Of a stretch of 42,434 nucleotides of DNA, positions 7,675 through 14,976 are shown piece by piece. The notes beneath the pieces are model-generated. The model was not told the origin of the DNA. It saw only the letters and a list, made by a program, of their open reading frames with translations, and did no database searches. Source of the stretch: Methylococcales bacterium. Its GTDB lineage: Bacteria; Pseudomonadota; Gammaproteobacteria; Methylococcales; Methylomonadaceae. A program made the translations under genes and the position numbers. Position 1 is the first letter of the stretch. Each line of letters opens with the position of its first letter. Location of the stretch: contig JAQTPT010000036.1 of the NCBI GenBank assembly GCA_028712795.1, forward strand, positions 1 to 42,434, in the 5' to 3' direction.

Positions 7675-8912
7675 GCACACAAAACCAATTACGTTATGCC
7701 TCAACCTTTCTATCACATTCCACTAATGATAAAGACTTGGTTAGGGCGGTGGCTAAACACCTTTGTCAACGTGGAGTCATAGTATGGCTCGATGAAATTG
7801 AGTTAAGCCACGGTTCACTTGATAAACAACTAAAACAGGCCGTGCATGAGCAGCCCGTTTTTACCCTGTTTCTCTCACAAGCATTTATTGATTCCAACTG
7901 GTGCAAGGATGAGGTACAGGCCGCCCTCCAGAGGGAAGGTCTTGAGCACCTGTTTCCTGTGTATCTGGGCGATCCGTTGACGCTGGTGAAACAGCATGAA
8001 CTGTTAAGATCAAGGTTCCTCCATCCCGATGGCGACCGCGTCAACCAATTGGGCTGCTTTCATGATCCCAACAATCCCGAAAACCCTGCCCCCGATGCCG
8101 TTGCCAAAAAAATTGCCAAGGCCGTTTACGATCAAACAATCCCAGGTAAATGGACAGACATTGCTATCGTCATCGATCAGCGCGGTTCAGGTTCTATTAG
8201 CGGTGAACCAGACTTGCCTGCAAACATTGCAACCCTTGATATACCCGTGGTTACTTTTAGGAGCAATATTGAAGCACGCCAACAACGGGAAACGCTAACG
8301 GGTGATGATTGGCTTGATATGTCAAACAGCATGGCTTTTGCCATATCCGAAGCACTAGGCACACTCCGTAGTGAACCCTGCAAAGTGCGCATACTCGGCA
8401 ATTCACAGGCCGGACTTATGTGGGCTATTGGCAGGCACTTTAACCGCACGACATCCGCTGAGCTTTTTGTTTACGGCAGAAACAACGCCGTAGTGACTAA
8501 CAGAGGGCAAGACAGGCTTAGACCTCTTGTAAATGGTAAGTCTGATTGCGCACAGTTGCTAACAGGCAGCTTGCCTGCTGAAAAAGTCGCGCTTTTTATC
8601 GGTACTGCCGATAGTTACTTTATTAAAGACGCTCAAAAGGCTGCCGCGACTATTCCTTTTTTGCACATTGTGTCAAAAAACGAAATTAATGAAAGCGATG
8701 TGATGCCATTCGTTTCCGACATAGTTACCGCAGTCGGACATCTGCGTAATACTTACGGAATCAATGAAATCATGCTCTTCTGGGCTACCGCCAATCATGT
8801 TGCAGTCTTAGCTGCGGCTAACTTGACCTCGCACGTGATACCGAATATACAATTCATGGAGTGGGATCATGCCCACAGCCAATATGTGTATCTGCCGATG
8901 CCGAATTGTTAG
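7671..8912 (+). CDS. TIR-SAVED effector, probable cyclic-oligonucleotide-activated NADase
   Basis: The product has 413 aa. Residues 8-150 form a TIR domain: ASTFLSHSTNDKDLV, VIVWLDEIELSHGSL, and SNWCKDEV, with E81 in the position of the catalytic glutamate of NAD-cleaving TIRs. Residues 165-413 match a SAVED cyclic-oligonucleotide sensor: IAIVIDQRG, VVTFRSNIEARQQ, the closing segment EIMLFWATANHVAVLAAANL and then QFMEWDH. In CBASS, TIR-SAVED proteins oligomerise on a cyclic trinucleotide and degrade NAD+. Here no CD-NTase or CBASS ancillary gene is nearby, while a GGDD-containing Cas10 and a Csx3-like gene are, so cOA made by Cas10 is the likely activator (inference). A GGGAG ribosome-binding site precedes the ATG. 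It occupies the place usually taken by csm6. Confidence 0.85.
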   Translation: MSTQNQLRYASTFLSHSTNDKDLVRAVAKHLCQRGVIVWLDEIELSHGSLDKQLKQAVHEQPVFTLFLSQAFIDSNWCKDEVQAALQREGLEHLFPVYLGDPLTLVKQHELLRSRFLHPDGDRVNQLGCFHDPNNPENPAPDAVAKKIAKAVYDQTIPGKWTDIAIVIDQRGSGSISGEPDLPANIATLDIPVVTFRSNIEARQQRETLTGDDWLDMSNSMAFAISEALGTLRSEPCKVRILGNSQAGLMWAIGRHFNRTTSAELFVYGRNNAVVTNRGQDRLRPLVNGKSDCAQLLTGSLPAEKVALFIGTADSYFIKDAQKAAATIPFLHIVSKNEINESDVMPFVSDIVTAVGHLRNTYGINEIMLFWATANHVAVLAAANLTSHVIPNIQFMEWDHAHSQYVYLPMPNC

Positions 8913-8969
8913 TCCTGTAGTTTCTATTCATATGCAAGCTTCTACGAGCAGAACGCCAAACTGGCGTCA

Positions 8970-9155
8970 TTGCCGGACTACGAACAACAGGCCAAAGCTT
9001 TGGCGGGCGAAGGGATGGACGTTGTGTTGACGGGGGCGGCTCCGGTTTGGTTGTATCTGAGAATCGCCCACGCCCTGCATGGCAAAGCAAAAAGCCTGGT
9101 TTATCGTTCCCCTGTGACCGGTGATGTGGTCATTTTTGATCACAATCCGCATTAA
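8970..9155 (+). CDS. csx3: Csx3/Crn3-like ring nuclease, possibly truncated at the N-terminus
   Basis: The C-terminal body matches Csx3: VVLTGAAPVWLYLRIAHALHG, then SLVYRSPVTGDVVIFDHNPH. Csx3/Crn3 enzymes linearise cyclic tetra-adenylate and so damp type III signalling. The frame is the same as that of the TIR-SAVED gene: after its TAG (8910-8912) the frame stays open to 9155, but there is no ATG or GTG before a TTG at 8970, so the N-terminal strand may be lost or the protein may start at a weak codon. Compared with archaeal Csx3 as I remember it, the Arg of the GRGP motif is Ala and the YD motif is YR, which might impair catalysis. The pairing with a cOA-making Cas10 and a SAVED effector is coherent. 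Confidence 0.6.
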   Translation: MPDYEQQAKALAGEGMDVVLTGAAPVWLYLRIAHALHGKAKSLVYRSPVTGDVVIFDHNPH

Positions 9156-9396
9156 TGCCGGTTTTTGCGAAGATACCCAAGCGTTAGCGGCGCATCAGCA
9201 AAAATTCTGGTGATTTTATGTGTTTGCTGGTAAATCAAGCGCTTGCGAAGAAATCGTGAGATGTCGCGCCGCATGTTGATTGATAAGGGAAAACAATATT
9301 TTTTCAGGATTTTTTGGAGTGACTGATGAAGAATTTACTCGCCGCGCCGCAAACCGCCGAAATTTCGCTTGCAAAGCAACAGGCTACAAGGGTACA
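9156..9396 (+). promoter_or_regulatory. Presumed CRISPR leader
   Basis: This 241-nt non-coding stretch lies directly before the first CRISPR repeat. The array is read left to right (repeats end in GAAAAC, and degenerate repeats lie at the far end), so the leader should be here. No promoter can be fixed with confidence. Confidence 0.5.
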
Positions 9397-9925
9397 GTTG
9401 TACCGCCCGGACTTTGATAACGGGATGAAAAATAAAACGTTTCACCGGCAAAGAAACTCGCATTGACAGTTGTACCGCCCGGACTTTGATAACGGGATGA
9501 AAACAGACATACAATGAATCGCACCATAGCCATGCGTAGTTGTACTGCCCGGACTTTGATAACGGGATGAAAATGAGTGAAAGGATTGTCCTTTATGTAA
9601 TACGAGCCAACGTTGTACTGCCCAGACTTTGATAACGGGATGAAAACCCGTATAACGATATTCAAAGAACAATTTACTCATGTTGTACTGCCCGGACTTT
9701 GATAACGGGATGAAAACAAATGTTGGGAGATTACTCCACCATTCCTGAGCTTTGTTGTACTGCCCGGACTTTGATAACGGGATGAAAACGCGTTTGCCAT
9801 GGTGAACTTGTAGAGGTCGTTAGTTGTAACGCCCGGACTTCGATAACGGGATGAAAACGAATGGTGCGAGTGATAACGCTCGTTGCTGAGATCGGTAGTA
9901 CCGCCCGGACTTTGATAACGGGATG
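9397..9925 (+). CRISPR. CRISPR array, eight repeats and seven spacers
   Basis: Repeats of 35 nt begin at 9397, 9469, 9539, 9612, 9682, 9754, 9823 and 9895. They start GTTGTACYGCCCGGAC and end GATAACGGGATGAAAA, mostly followed by C. A short CCCG/CGGG stem is present. Spacers are 34-38 nt. Repeats 1 and 2 have TACC where repeats 3-6 have TACT; repeat 4 has one change (CCCAGAC); repeat 7 has two more; repeat 8 begins GTAGTACC and breaks off after GGGATG, where it joins the RT-Cas1 fragment. Degeneracy at the right end, plus the GAAAAC end, sets transcription left to right. The array serves the upstream csm genes. Confidence 0.97.
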
Positions 9926-10366
9926 TGCTGAACAGGCCCTGGAACTCACCGATAACGTGCTGCGCCGATTACGGCTAAGTCTCAACAGCCGCAAGACGCG
10001 GATTGTGCATTTTGATCAGGGCTTTCGTTTTTTGGGCGTGCAGTTTATCCGCTCCCTGGCTTTTAAAACAGAGGCCGACGAGCCGGATTTGCTTGGCGTT
10101 TTGCCTGTTGACGGTGAAATAGCCGCACCGGCATCGACTGCGCAAGCGGTATCGCAACCCCTATCCATCATGAGGCTTGCCTTTTCCGAGGCCAATTTGC
10201 AGAGCAAGGATTTTCCCGTCCAAGAAGTGCCTCTTGAAATCCTGGAACGCCCCGATGAAGACGGCTTGCCAGCCGGCCATGAACTCCTGTTGCGAACTCT
10301 GTATTTGCTGCAACACGGACAGGTGTTAGGCAAGGAATCAGAGCGGCTTATCGTCCGGCAGGGACA
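9926..10366 (+). pseudogene. Fragment of a reverse transcriptase-Cas1 fusion gene
   Basis: After the broken last repeat the + strand reads EQALELTDNVLRRLRLSLNS, KTRIVHFDQGFRFLGVQF and IRSLAF, which is the C-terminal end of a CRISPR-associated or group II-like reverse transcriptase. About 70 residues later it reads ELLLRTLYLLQHGQVLGKES and ERLIVRQG, the beginning of a Cas1 domain. This order is that of RT-Cas1 fusions of type III systems, which can acquire spacers from RNA. The RT fingers and palm (with the YxDD motif) and the whole Cas1 catalytic region are missing. The frame runs on to 10397 only by crossing into glgA sequence. It is deleted at both ends, so adaptation cannot run from this locus. 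Confidence 0.75.
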
Positions 10367-11799
10367 AGTTTCTCGTAAAGCGCCATGTAGTCCTTAGCGC
10401 TTTTATGCCAGGAATGGTCTTGTTGCATCCCGGTGGCTTGCAATTGCTTCCAGGCTTCAGGCTGGCCATAGACAAGCAATGCGCGTTTAATTGCTTCCAT
10501 TAGCGTTCCAGCCGTGGCTTCATTAAATACAAAGCCGGTTGCGGTCTTATTGCCAAGGTTTTCCGGCAAAGCATCCACAACGGTATCCGCCAGACCTCCG
10601 GTTTTTCTGACAATGGGAACGGTGCCATAGCGCTGGCTATACAGCTGGTTCAAGCCGCAAGGTTCAAACCGCGACGGCATCAGGAAAATATCCGCGCCCG
10701 CTTCAAGCTGATGAGCCAAAGTCTCATCATAACCCAAGGTAATGGCCATTTTATCAGGATGCGTTTTGGCAAAACGGGATAACTGCTGTTCAAATTCCTT
10801 GTCTCCCCTGCCAAGCAAGACAAATTGCAAAGGCAAAGCCAGCATTCCGGGGAGGCACTCCACTACCAGATCAATGCCTTTTTGTTCCACTAACCGGCTG
10901 ATGAGAGCAAAAACAGGAATGTTAATGTCAACGGGTAGGGACAATTTTTTTTGCAGGGCTGATTTGTTAAGCTGTTTTTTGTTTAATGTTGAAATATCAT
11001 AGTGTTCACTGATAGCAGGGTCAGTCCGGGGATTCCACTGACCCAGGTCTATGCCATTGAGAATACCGGTCAGCGCGTCATTCCGGTGACTTAACAAACC
11101 CTCAAGGCCATAGCCGTAATCAGCCGTCTGAATTTCCACGGCATAAGTCGGGCTTACCGTGGTGATACGGTCTGCATAGGCCAGGCCGCCTTTTATAAAG
11201 GACAGCATGCCGTTAAATTCGATACCCGCTGGATTCCAAAGCGGCTTGGGCAGGTTCAGCGCAGTCAAGGTTGATTTTGGAAACAGGCCTTGATAGGCCA
11301 TGTTGTGTATCGTGAACACAGTAGCGGGACGGCTGGCTTCCAGCGACAGCAATGCAGGCACCAGTCCGCTTTGCCAGTCATTGCAGTGGATTATACCGGG
11401 CGTCCAGTCCAAATAGCTCCGGTTCATGGCCACTTCAACAGCGACACGGCAAAACAGGGCAAAGCGTCCGGCGCTATTGGCCCAGGCATTGCCCTGCTCA
11501 TCCACGTAGGGATTGCCCGGAAAATCAAAAAATTCCGGGCAATCCACCAGCCACACAAGCACTTGAGTGCCTGGCAGGCGGGTTTCCAGGATATTCGCAT
11601 CGATATGGTTCACCCGCACCGTGCTTTTGTAGAAAATTTCTTCAGTGGTTTTTATGGCTTGATAGTTAGGCATTATCAGGCGCACATCAACACCCAGTCC
11701 CGATAAAGCTTTAGGCAAGCTGCCGGAAACATCTGCGAGCCCGCCGGTTTTTATCAGGGGGTGCGCTTCGCTGGTAACAAACAGTATTTTTTTAATCAT
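10348..11799 (-). CDS. glgA: Glycogen synthase
   Basis: This GT5 glycogen synthase (483 aa from the chosen ATG) transfers glucose from ADP-glucose to growing alpha-1,4-glucan. The N-terminal KKILFVTSEAHPLIKTGGLA contains the ADP-glucose-binding KTGGL motif, and ISRLVEQKGIDLV and the ADIFLMPSRFEPCGLNQLYS segment with its conserved glutamate (E in FEPCGL) are intact. A longer frame to 11829 adds ten residues, but the ATG at 11797-11799 follows a GGAAAAAGG site and gives the usual start. Its 3' end marks the border of the CRISPR island: the RT-Cas1 fragment runs into it. It lies 47 nt downstream of the TSUP transporter gene and may be co-transcribed. Confidence 0.96.
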   Translation of the reverse strand: MIKKILFVTSEAHPLIKTGGLADVSGSLPKALSGLGVDVRLIMPNYQAIKTTEEIFYKSTVRVNHIDANILETRLPGTQVLVWLVDCPEFFDFPGNPYVDEQGNAWANSAGRFALFCRVAVEVAMNRSYLDWTPGIIHCNDWQSGLVPALLSLEASRPATVFTIHNMAYQGLFPKSTLTALNLPKPLWNPAGIEFNGMLSFIKGGLAYADRITTVSPTYAVEIQTADYGYGLEGLLSHRNDALTGILNGIDLGQWNPRTDPAISEHYDISTLNKKQLNKSALQKKLSLPVDINIPVFALISRLVEQKGIDLVVECLPGMLALPLQFVLLGRGDKEFEQQLSRFAKTHPDKMAITLGYDETLAHQLEAGADIFLMPSRFEPCGLNQLYSQRYGTVPIVRKTGGLADTVVDALPENLGNKTATGFVFNEATAGTLMEAIKRALLVYGQPEAWKQLQATGMQQDHSWHKSAKDYMALYEKLVPAGR

Positions 11800-11846
11800 C
11801 CTTTTTCCGCCGGTTATCGTTTTAAACAAGGAACAACGCCAAGGCG

Positions 11847-12656
11847 TTATTGCAAGATGAACTTAAGGCCAACCAACAACAAAATAGTCGCCAAAACCGG
11901 GCGTAAAAACCGTTCGGGGATCTTTGCGCTCAGGTGGCTGCCTATCCAAATGCCCGGTAAAGAACCCACCAGCAAGCTGCCTAACAGAACCACATCCACA
12001 TTACCCAAACCAAGATGGCCAACCCCGGCAACCGCAGTGAGCGGAATAGCGTGGGCCAAATCAGTGCCCACAATTTTGAGCGTCGTCATCCTGGGGTAAA
12101 GGAATAACAGCGCAACCGTACCCAGAGCGCCCGCGCCCACGGACGAAAGGGTTACCAATACGCCAAGCACCGCGCCGATAAGAACCGTGGCGGGTATTTG
12201 CAAGTGCTTGAAGCGGGCGGCATTCTCGGGATTGCTATGCTCATCGTCAATAGGCTTGAGCTTCGCCGATCTGTTCATTAACACGCTCCGCACAATCAAT
12301 GAACAACCTGTCAATATCAGAGCGATACCGAGCGTAAACGTGATGGCCCCCGTTGTTTCCTTCCCTACCGCCATATAATGTTTAAGCACGAATAAAGTAA
12401 TGAGGGCAAAAGGTATGCTCCCCATCGCCAACCAGCCCACGATTTTCCAATCAACCGAGCCATGTTTTCCGTGATGCACCCATACGCCGCTGGTCTTGGT
12501 GATGGCTGCAAATAAAAGGTCGGTGCCCACCGCGACAGCCGGTTTAAATCCAAACAAAAAAACCAGCAAAGGCGTCATAAGCGAACCTCCGCCTACTCCC
12601 GTAAGACCGACTAAAATACCTACCATAAAACCCGATAACGTATATCCCAAATTCAT
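11847..12656 (-). CDS. TauE/SafE (TSUP) family membrane transporter
   Basis: This 269-aa inner-membrane protein has about eight hydrophobic segments. The duplicated TSUP signature is visible as GFMVGILVGLTGVGGGSLMT near the N-terminus and again as IGAVLGVLVTLSSVGAGALG at about residue 165. The family exports sulfite, sulfonates or other organic anions, but the substrate cannot be read from sequence. It is upstream of glgA on the same strand with no functional link evident. Confidence 0.9.
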   Translation of the reverse strand: MNLGYTLSGFMVGILVGLTGVGGGSLMTPLLVFLFGFKPAVAVGTDLLFAAITKTSGVWVHHGKHGSVDWKIVGWLAMGSIPFALITLFVLKHYMAVGKETTGAITFTLGIALILTGCSLIVRSVLMNRSAKLKPIDDEHSNPENAARFKHLQIPATVLIGAVLGVLVTLSSVGAGALGTVALLFLYPRMTTLKIVGTDLAHAIPLTAVAGVGHLGLGNVDVVLLGSLLVGSLPGIWIGSHLSAKIPERFLRPVLATILLLVGLKFILQ

Positions 12657-12766
12657 TAAAACTAGCCTTAGTGTTTTATTGTGTTTAAAAAGTCCTGCAC
12701 TATAACAGCTAACCCATACTTCTTTAATATAAAATTACTTCATATTAGTTGGTTATGCTCATAAAA

Positions 12767-12782
12767 GCCCCTCTTAAGGGGC
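12767..12782 (-). terminator. Terminator-like hairpin
   Basis: GCCCCT-CTTA-AGGGGC forms a perfect 6-bp stem. On the - strand it is followed by TTTTAT, so it could end transcripts from the rhodanese-ankyrin-nafY operon, although it lies 414 nt past nafY. Confidence 0.45.
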
Positions 12783-13018
12783 GATAAAAGAGAACGCTAT
12801 TCTTCCCGGATAATAACGCTCATGCCATGCATTCAATGCGGAAAAATGCGCCTGATATAGTTTTGTCAAGCTCAAAAATGGAGTGGAGATATGTTACAAA
12901 TGATTTGAATCGGCCCTACAACGAAATAAACCGGTATTCTATTCAGTCTATTGCAATAATGGACAACCTAAATTACGCAGGATTTTTACCCATTTTCAGC
13001 AAATGCATGGACAGATAT

Positions 13019-13088
13019 TTGCTCCTGCAATATCTGCATTCACCACATCCATGTGGATTATGCAGAAGGTAGAGCTATGCAGGAGTAA
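13019..13088. repeat. 70-nt nested palindrome
   Basis: The outer arms TTGCTCCTGCA (13019-13029) and TGCAGGAGTAA (13078-13088) pair over 11 bp with one G-T pair; an inner TCTGCAT/ATGCAGA stem (13033-13039, 13060-13066) and a CCACAT/ATGTGG tip (13043-13048, 13051-13056) are perfect. It resembles a REP-like or MITE-like dispersed palindrome, or a structured transcript end. Confidence 0.6.
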
Positions 13089-13195
13089 TTGCCGAGGCGA
13101 AAAACAGGTGCAAAGTGGGCTATGAAATTTTTTTACAGCTCAGAAAATGGACAAACAGACCCGCCAGTTGGGTCTATTCATTTTTGGAAATCGCC

Positions 13196-13909
13196 TTAGC
13201 AACCGTCATCATGAGTAAATCTGACCCGTTCCTCGGCTGAACGCCCCAGCGCTTTGGCAAACCAAGGCGGCGGCGCGTCAAATACTTTTTGAAATTCCTT
13301 CAATTGATCCACTGCCTCGGTCACCTCCGGAACCTTGATCGGGTAAATATCTGCGCGTATCACTTTAGCCGCCGCTGGCCCCCCGATAGATTGCACGAAC
13401 ATGACATGACAGTCTTTAATCAAGCTGGCGCGAAACAGGTTTCTATCATCGCTGCTATCGGCTTCAATCGTTGAGCGTATATCAACCAGCTTGTATTCAT
13501 TCCGTGATAGCTGGTAAACCAGAAAACGTATACACGAACCAAAATGCCCATTAATCAATGCGCCGCTGTTTGAACCGATGGCGACGCGGATAGAGTCCGG
13601 CATCTCGCCGTCTTTATAAGGTAATATTTCCGGCAGGTCTTCATCTTCGGCCTCGTCCCCCCAAAGATAACGCACCGCCAGTTTGATATTGGCCAGACCG
13701 ATACCGATATCTTCGCCATCTTCTTCGCCATCCAGGCTGCCCAAACCGGTTTTAAGATTGGTGACGGTAATGGATTTTAATTTTTCATCATCCAAAGGAG
13801 AGCCTACGCGTTCATGTAATATTCCCAACAGCCTGGGGACGTCGATACCCGGCAGGATGCGTGACGCCAGGGCAATTCGCAGGGCAAGTTCACGGGGCAA
13901 TGCTTCCAT
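13196..13909 (-). CDS. nafY: NafY-type nitrogenase cofactor-binding protein (NifX/NafY family)
   Basis: This 237-aa protein has two parts. The N-terminal helical domain (LALRIALASRILPGIDVPRL, then VTNLKTGLGSLDGEEDGED) matches the NafY apo-dinitrogenase-binding domain. The C-terminal domain (about 108-225) is the NifX/NafY FeMo-cofactor-binding fold, with INGHFGSCIRFLVYQL holding the conserved His of the cofactor site. In Azotobacter, NafY carries FeMo-co to apo-dinitrogenase and stabilises it. The ATG at 13907-13909 follows an AGGAG site; a frame starting 21 nt upstream lacks one. It is the last gene of rhodanese-ankyrin-nafY, 1 nt after the ankyrin stop. Linkage to rnf and nifLA repeats the Azotobacter minor nif arrangement. 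Confidence 0.88.
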   Translation of the reverse strand: MEALPRELALRIALASRILPGIDVPRLLGILHERVGSPLDDEKLKSITVTNLKTGLGSLDGEEDGEDIGIGLANIKLAVRYLWGDEAEDEDLPEILPYKDGEMPDSIRVAIGSNSGALINGHFGSCIRFLVYQLSRNEYKLVDIRSTIEADSSDDRNLFRASLIKDCHVMFVQSIGGPAAAKVIRADIYPIKVPEVTEAVDQLKEFQKVFDAPPPWFAKALGRSAEERVRFTHDDGC

Positions 13910-13910
13910 T

Positions 13911-14363
13911 TCAATCTCCTGATTTAACAAGCTTGGACAATAAGTTAAGTATTTTTCGGGTGGAGGCTAAGTCCAGCGCGGTGAAATCATCATCTGTTTT
14001 AAGTGTTGGATCGGCGCCAGCCGCCAAGAGCTGTTCAACAACCGTCTCTCTGCCGCTGGATGCCGCGAAAATCAGGGCAGTCGCGCCCGAAGCGGAATTT
14101 TGATGGTTCACATTTATTCCCGCGAGGATCAGCGCTTTAATGCAGTCAATGCTTTCAGCATAACAAGCTGCCCATAATGCGTTGTTACCATAATGGTCAA
14201 CAACATCCAGCACGGCATGCTGTTCGATCAAAAAATTGACCACATCGCTGCGGCCTTGCTGACTAGCCAAAATTAAAGGGTAAATGCCGGAAGTGTTCAT
14301 TAAAACCGGCTCGGCTACAGAAAAATAGTTATTTTGCAGCCAATCCCAGATTTCATGCTCCAC
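13911..14363 (-). CDS. Ankyrin-repeat protein in the nafY operon
   Basis: The product has 150 aa. Three to four ankyrin repeats cover most of the protein: SGIYPLILASQQGRSDVVNF, GNNALWAACYAESIDCIKAL, ATALIFAASSGRETVVEQLL with AAGADPTLKTDDDFTALDLA after it. No signal peptide is seen, so it is probably cytosolic and a protein-binding adaptor. It overlaps the rhodanese gene by 11 nt and abuts nafY, so all three are likely made together under nitrogen-fixing conditions. Its partner is unknown; nitrogenase or a cofactor-assembly protein is plausible from context. Confidence 0.85.
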   Translation of the reverse strand: MEHEIWDWLQNNYFSVAEPVLMNTSGIYPLILASQQGRSDVVNFLIEQHAVLDVVDHYGNNALWAACYAESIDCIKALILAGINVNHQNSASGATALIFAASSGRETVVEQLLAAGADPTLKTDDDFTALDLASTRKILNLLSKLVKSGD

Positions 14364-14673
14364 TGATTATTTCCTGTTGTTTATCTTTCCAGGTGGAATA
14401 ACCGCCTTCAAGACTGTAAACATCCTTAAATCCGAAATCACTAAAAAATTCGGCAAGATGTTCACTGGCATGGCCGTAATAACAATAAATCAACAAACTG
14501 CGCTGCTTATCTCCGCGTTTGACTAAAGAATCTTTTAAACCTTCATGAACATGCAGGGCATCCTCTAAATGCCCCGCCCGGTAATCTTTCAAATCCCGGC
14601 AATCGAGAATCATAGGTTTTGATTCTTTGATCAGTTTTTCAGAATCGGCAATGGAAAGCGTTTTATATTTCAT
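14353..14673 (-). CDS. Rhodanese-like sulfurtransferase
   Basis: This 106-aa single-domain rhodanese has the DCRDLKDYRAGHLEDALHV segment and the active-site loop CYYGHAS with its cysteine. Such proteins pass sulfane sulfur as a persulfide; in the nif context (compare RhdN of Azotobacter) a role in Fe-S or cofactor maturation or in redox protection is likely but not shown. It is the first gene of the operon with the ankyrin gene and nafY, behind a candidate -24/-12 promoter (14823-14838). Confidence 0.9.
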   Translation of the reverse strand: MKYKTLSIADSEKLIKESKPMILDCRDLKDYRAGHLEDALHVHEGLKDSLVKRGDKQRSLLIYCYYGHASEHLAEFFSDFGFKDVYSLEGGYSTWKDKQQEIISGA

Positions 14674-14822
14674 CGTATAGTTAATGACTCTGGAAAGTCA
14701 TCCCTCAAGAATGGAAAGAGTGTTATAAAACTGACAATAAATCCCTCTTTGTTACACCTTGTGTAATTTTTATCCGGTTATTCGCCCCCTGTAGGCGTTA
14801 ACTTGGCACACTGGATGTATAA

Positions 14823-14838
14823 AGCAATTTATTTGCCA
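14823..14838 (-). promoter_or_regulatory. Candidate sigma-54 promoter of the rhodanese-ankyrin-nafY operon
   Basis: The - strand reads TGGCAAATAAATTGC with the invariant GG and GC ten bases apart. The predicted start near 14812 leaves about 139 nt before the rhodanese ATG. No TGT-N10-ACA site was found close by. Confidence 0.6.
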
Positions 14839-14884
14839 AAATCTTGAATGACCGGTATTTAAAGGATTGGCAAGATCGGCGGGC

Positions 14885-14965
14885 AAAAAAAAGGCACCCT
14901 AACCGAGAAAAGGGTGCCAAAGTCACATGCCCAGGAGAGAGCAACACAAAAGAGGGGGATGTACA
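14885..14965 (-). ncRNA. Candidate sigma-54-dependent small RNA
   Basis: A strong -24/-12 promoter (14977-14992) fires leftward with a predicted start near 14965, and a strong intrinsic terminator (14893-14918 plus a U tract) follows within about 80 nt, with no reading frame between. The transcript would hold a CU-rich single-stranded part (CTCTCTCCTGG) able to pair with ribosome-binding sites, then the terminator hairpin: the plan of a typical bacterial sRNA. The alternative is that the terminator ends the AAA+ operon and the promoter match is chance or reads through into the rhodanese operon. Confidence 0.45.
14893..14918 (-). terminator. Intrinsic terminator
   Basis: GGCACCCT and AGGGTGCC pair perfectly over 8 bp with a 10-nt loop; on the - strand the stem is followed by eight T. 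It lies about 170 nt past the AAA+ ATPase stop and ends that operon and/or the candidate sRNA. Confidence 0.85.
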
Positions 14966-14976
14966 TAATTGATAAA

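Larger units (their letters stand above)
12657..13195. other. Intergenic region with two hairpin structures
   Basis: I see no convincing gene in these 539 bases: an 81-aa frame at 12827-13072 on the + strand has no ribosome-binding site and no recognisable motif. The region holds a terminator-like hairpin (12767-12782) and a long palindromic structure (13019-13088), listed separately. Confidence 0.6.

Noticed and set aside
7671..8912. CBASS operon
   Set aside because: TIR-SAVED suggested CBASS at first, but no CD-NTase, Cap2 or Cap3 gene occurs nearby, whereas cas10 does.
9384..9994. Open frames on the - strand across the CRISPR array
   Set aside because: They arise from the repeat sequence itself (recurring HPVIKVRAV peptide) and have no starts or motifs.
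9861..10397. A complete 178-aa gene after the array
   Set aside because: The first part is translated CRISPR spacer and repeat and the last part is the complement of glgA; only the middle is real RT-Cas1 sequence, so it is listed as a pseudogene.
12827..13072. 81-aa frame on the + strand
   Set aside because: No ribosome-binding site, no motif, and its end lies inside a palindromic structure.
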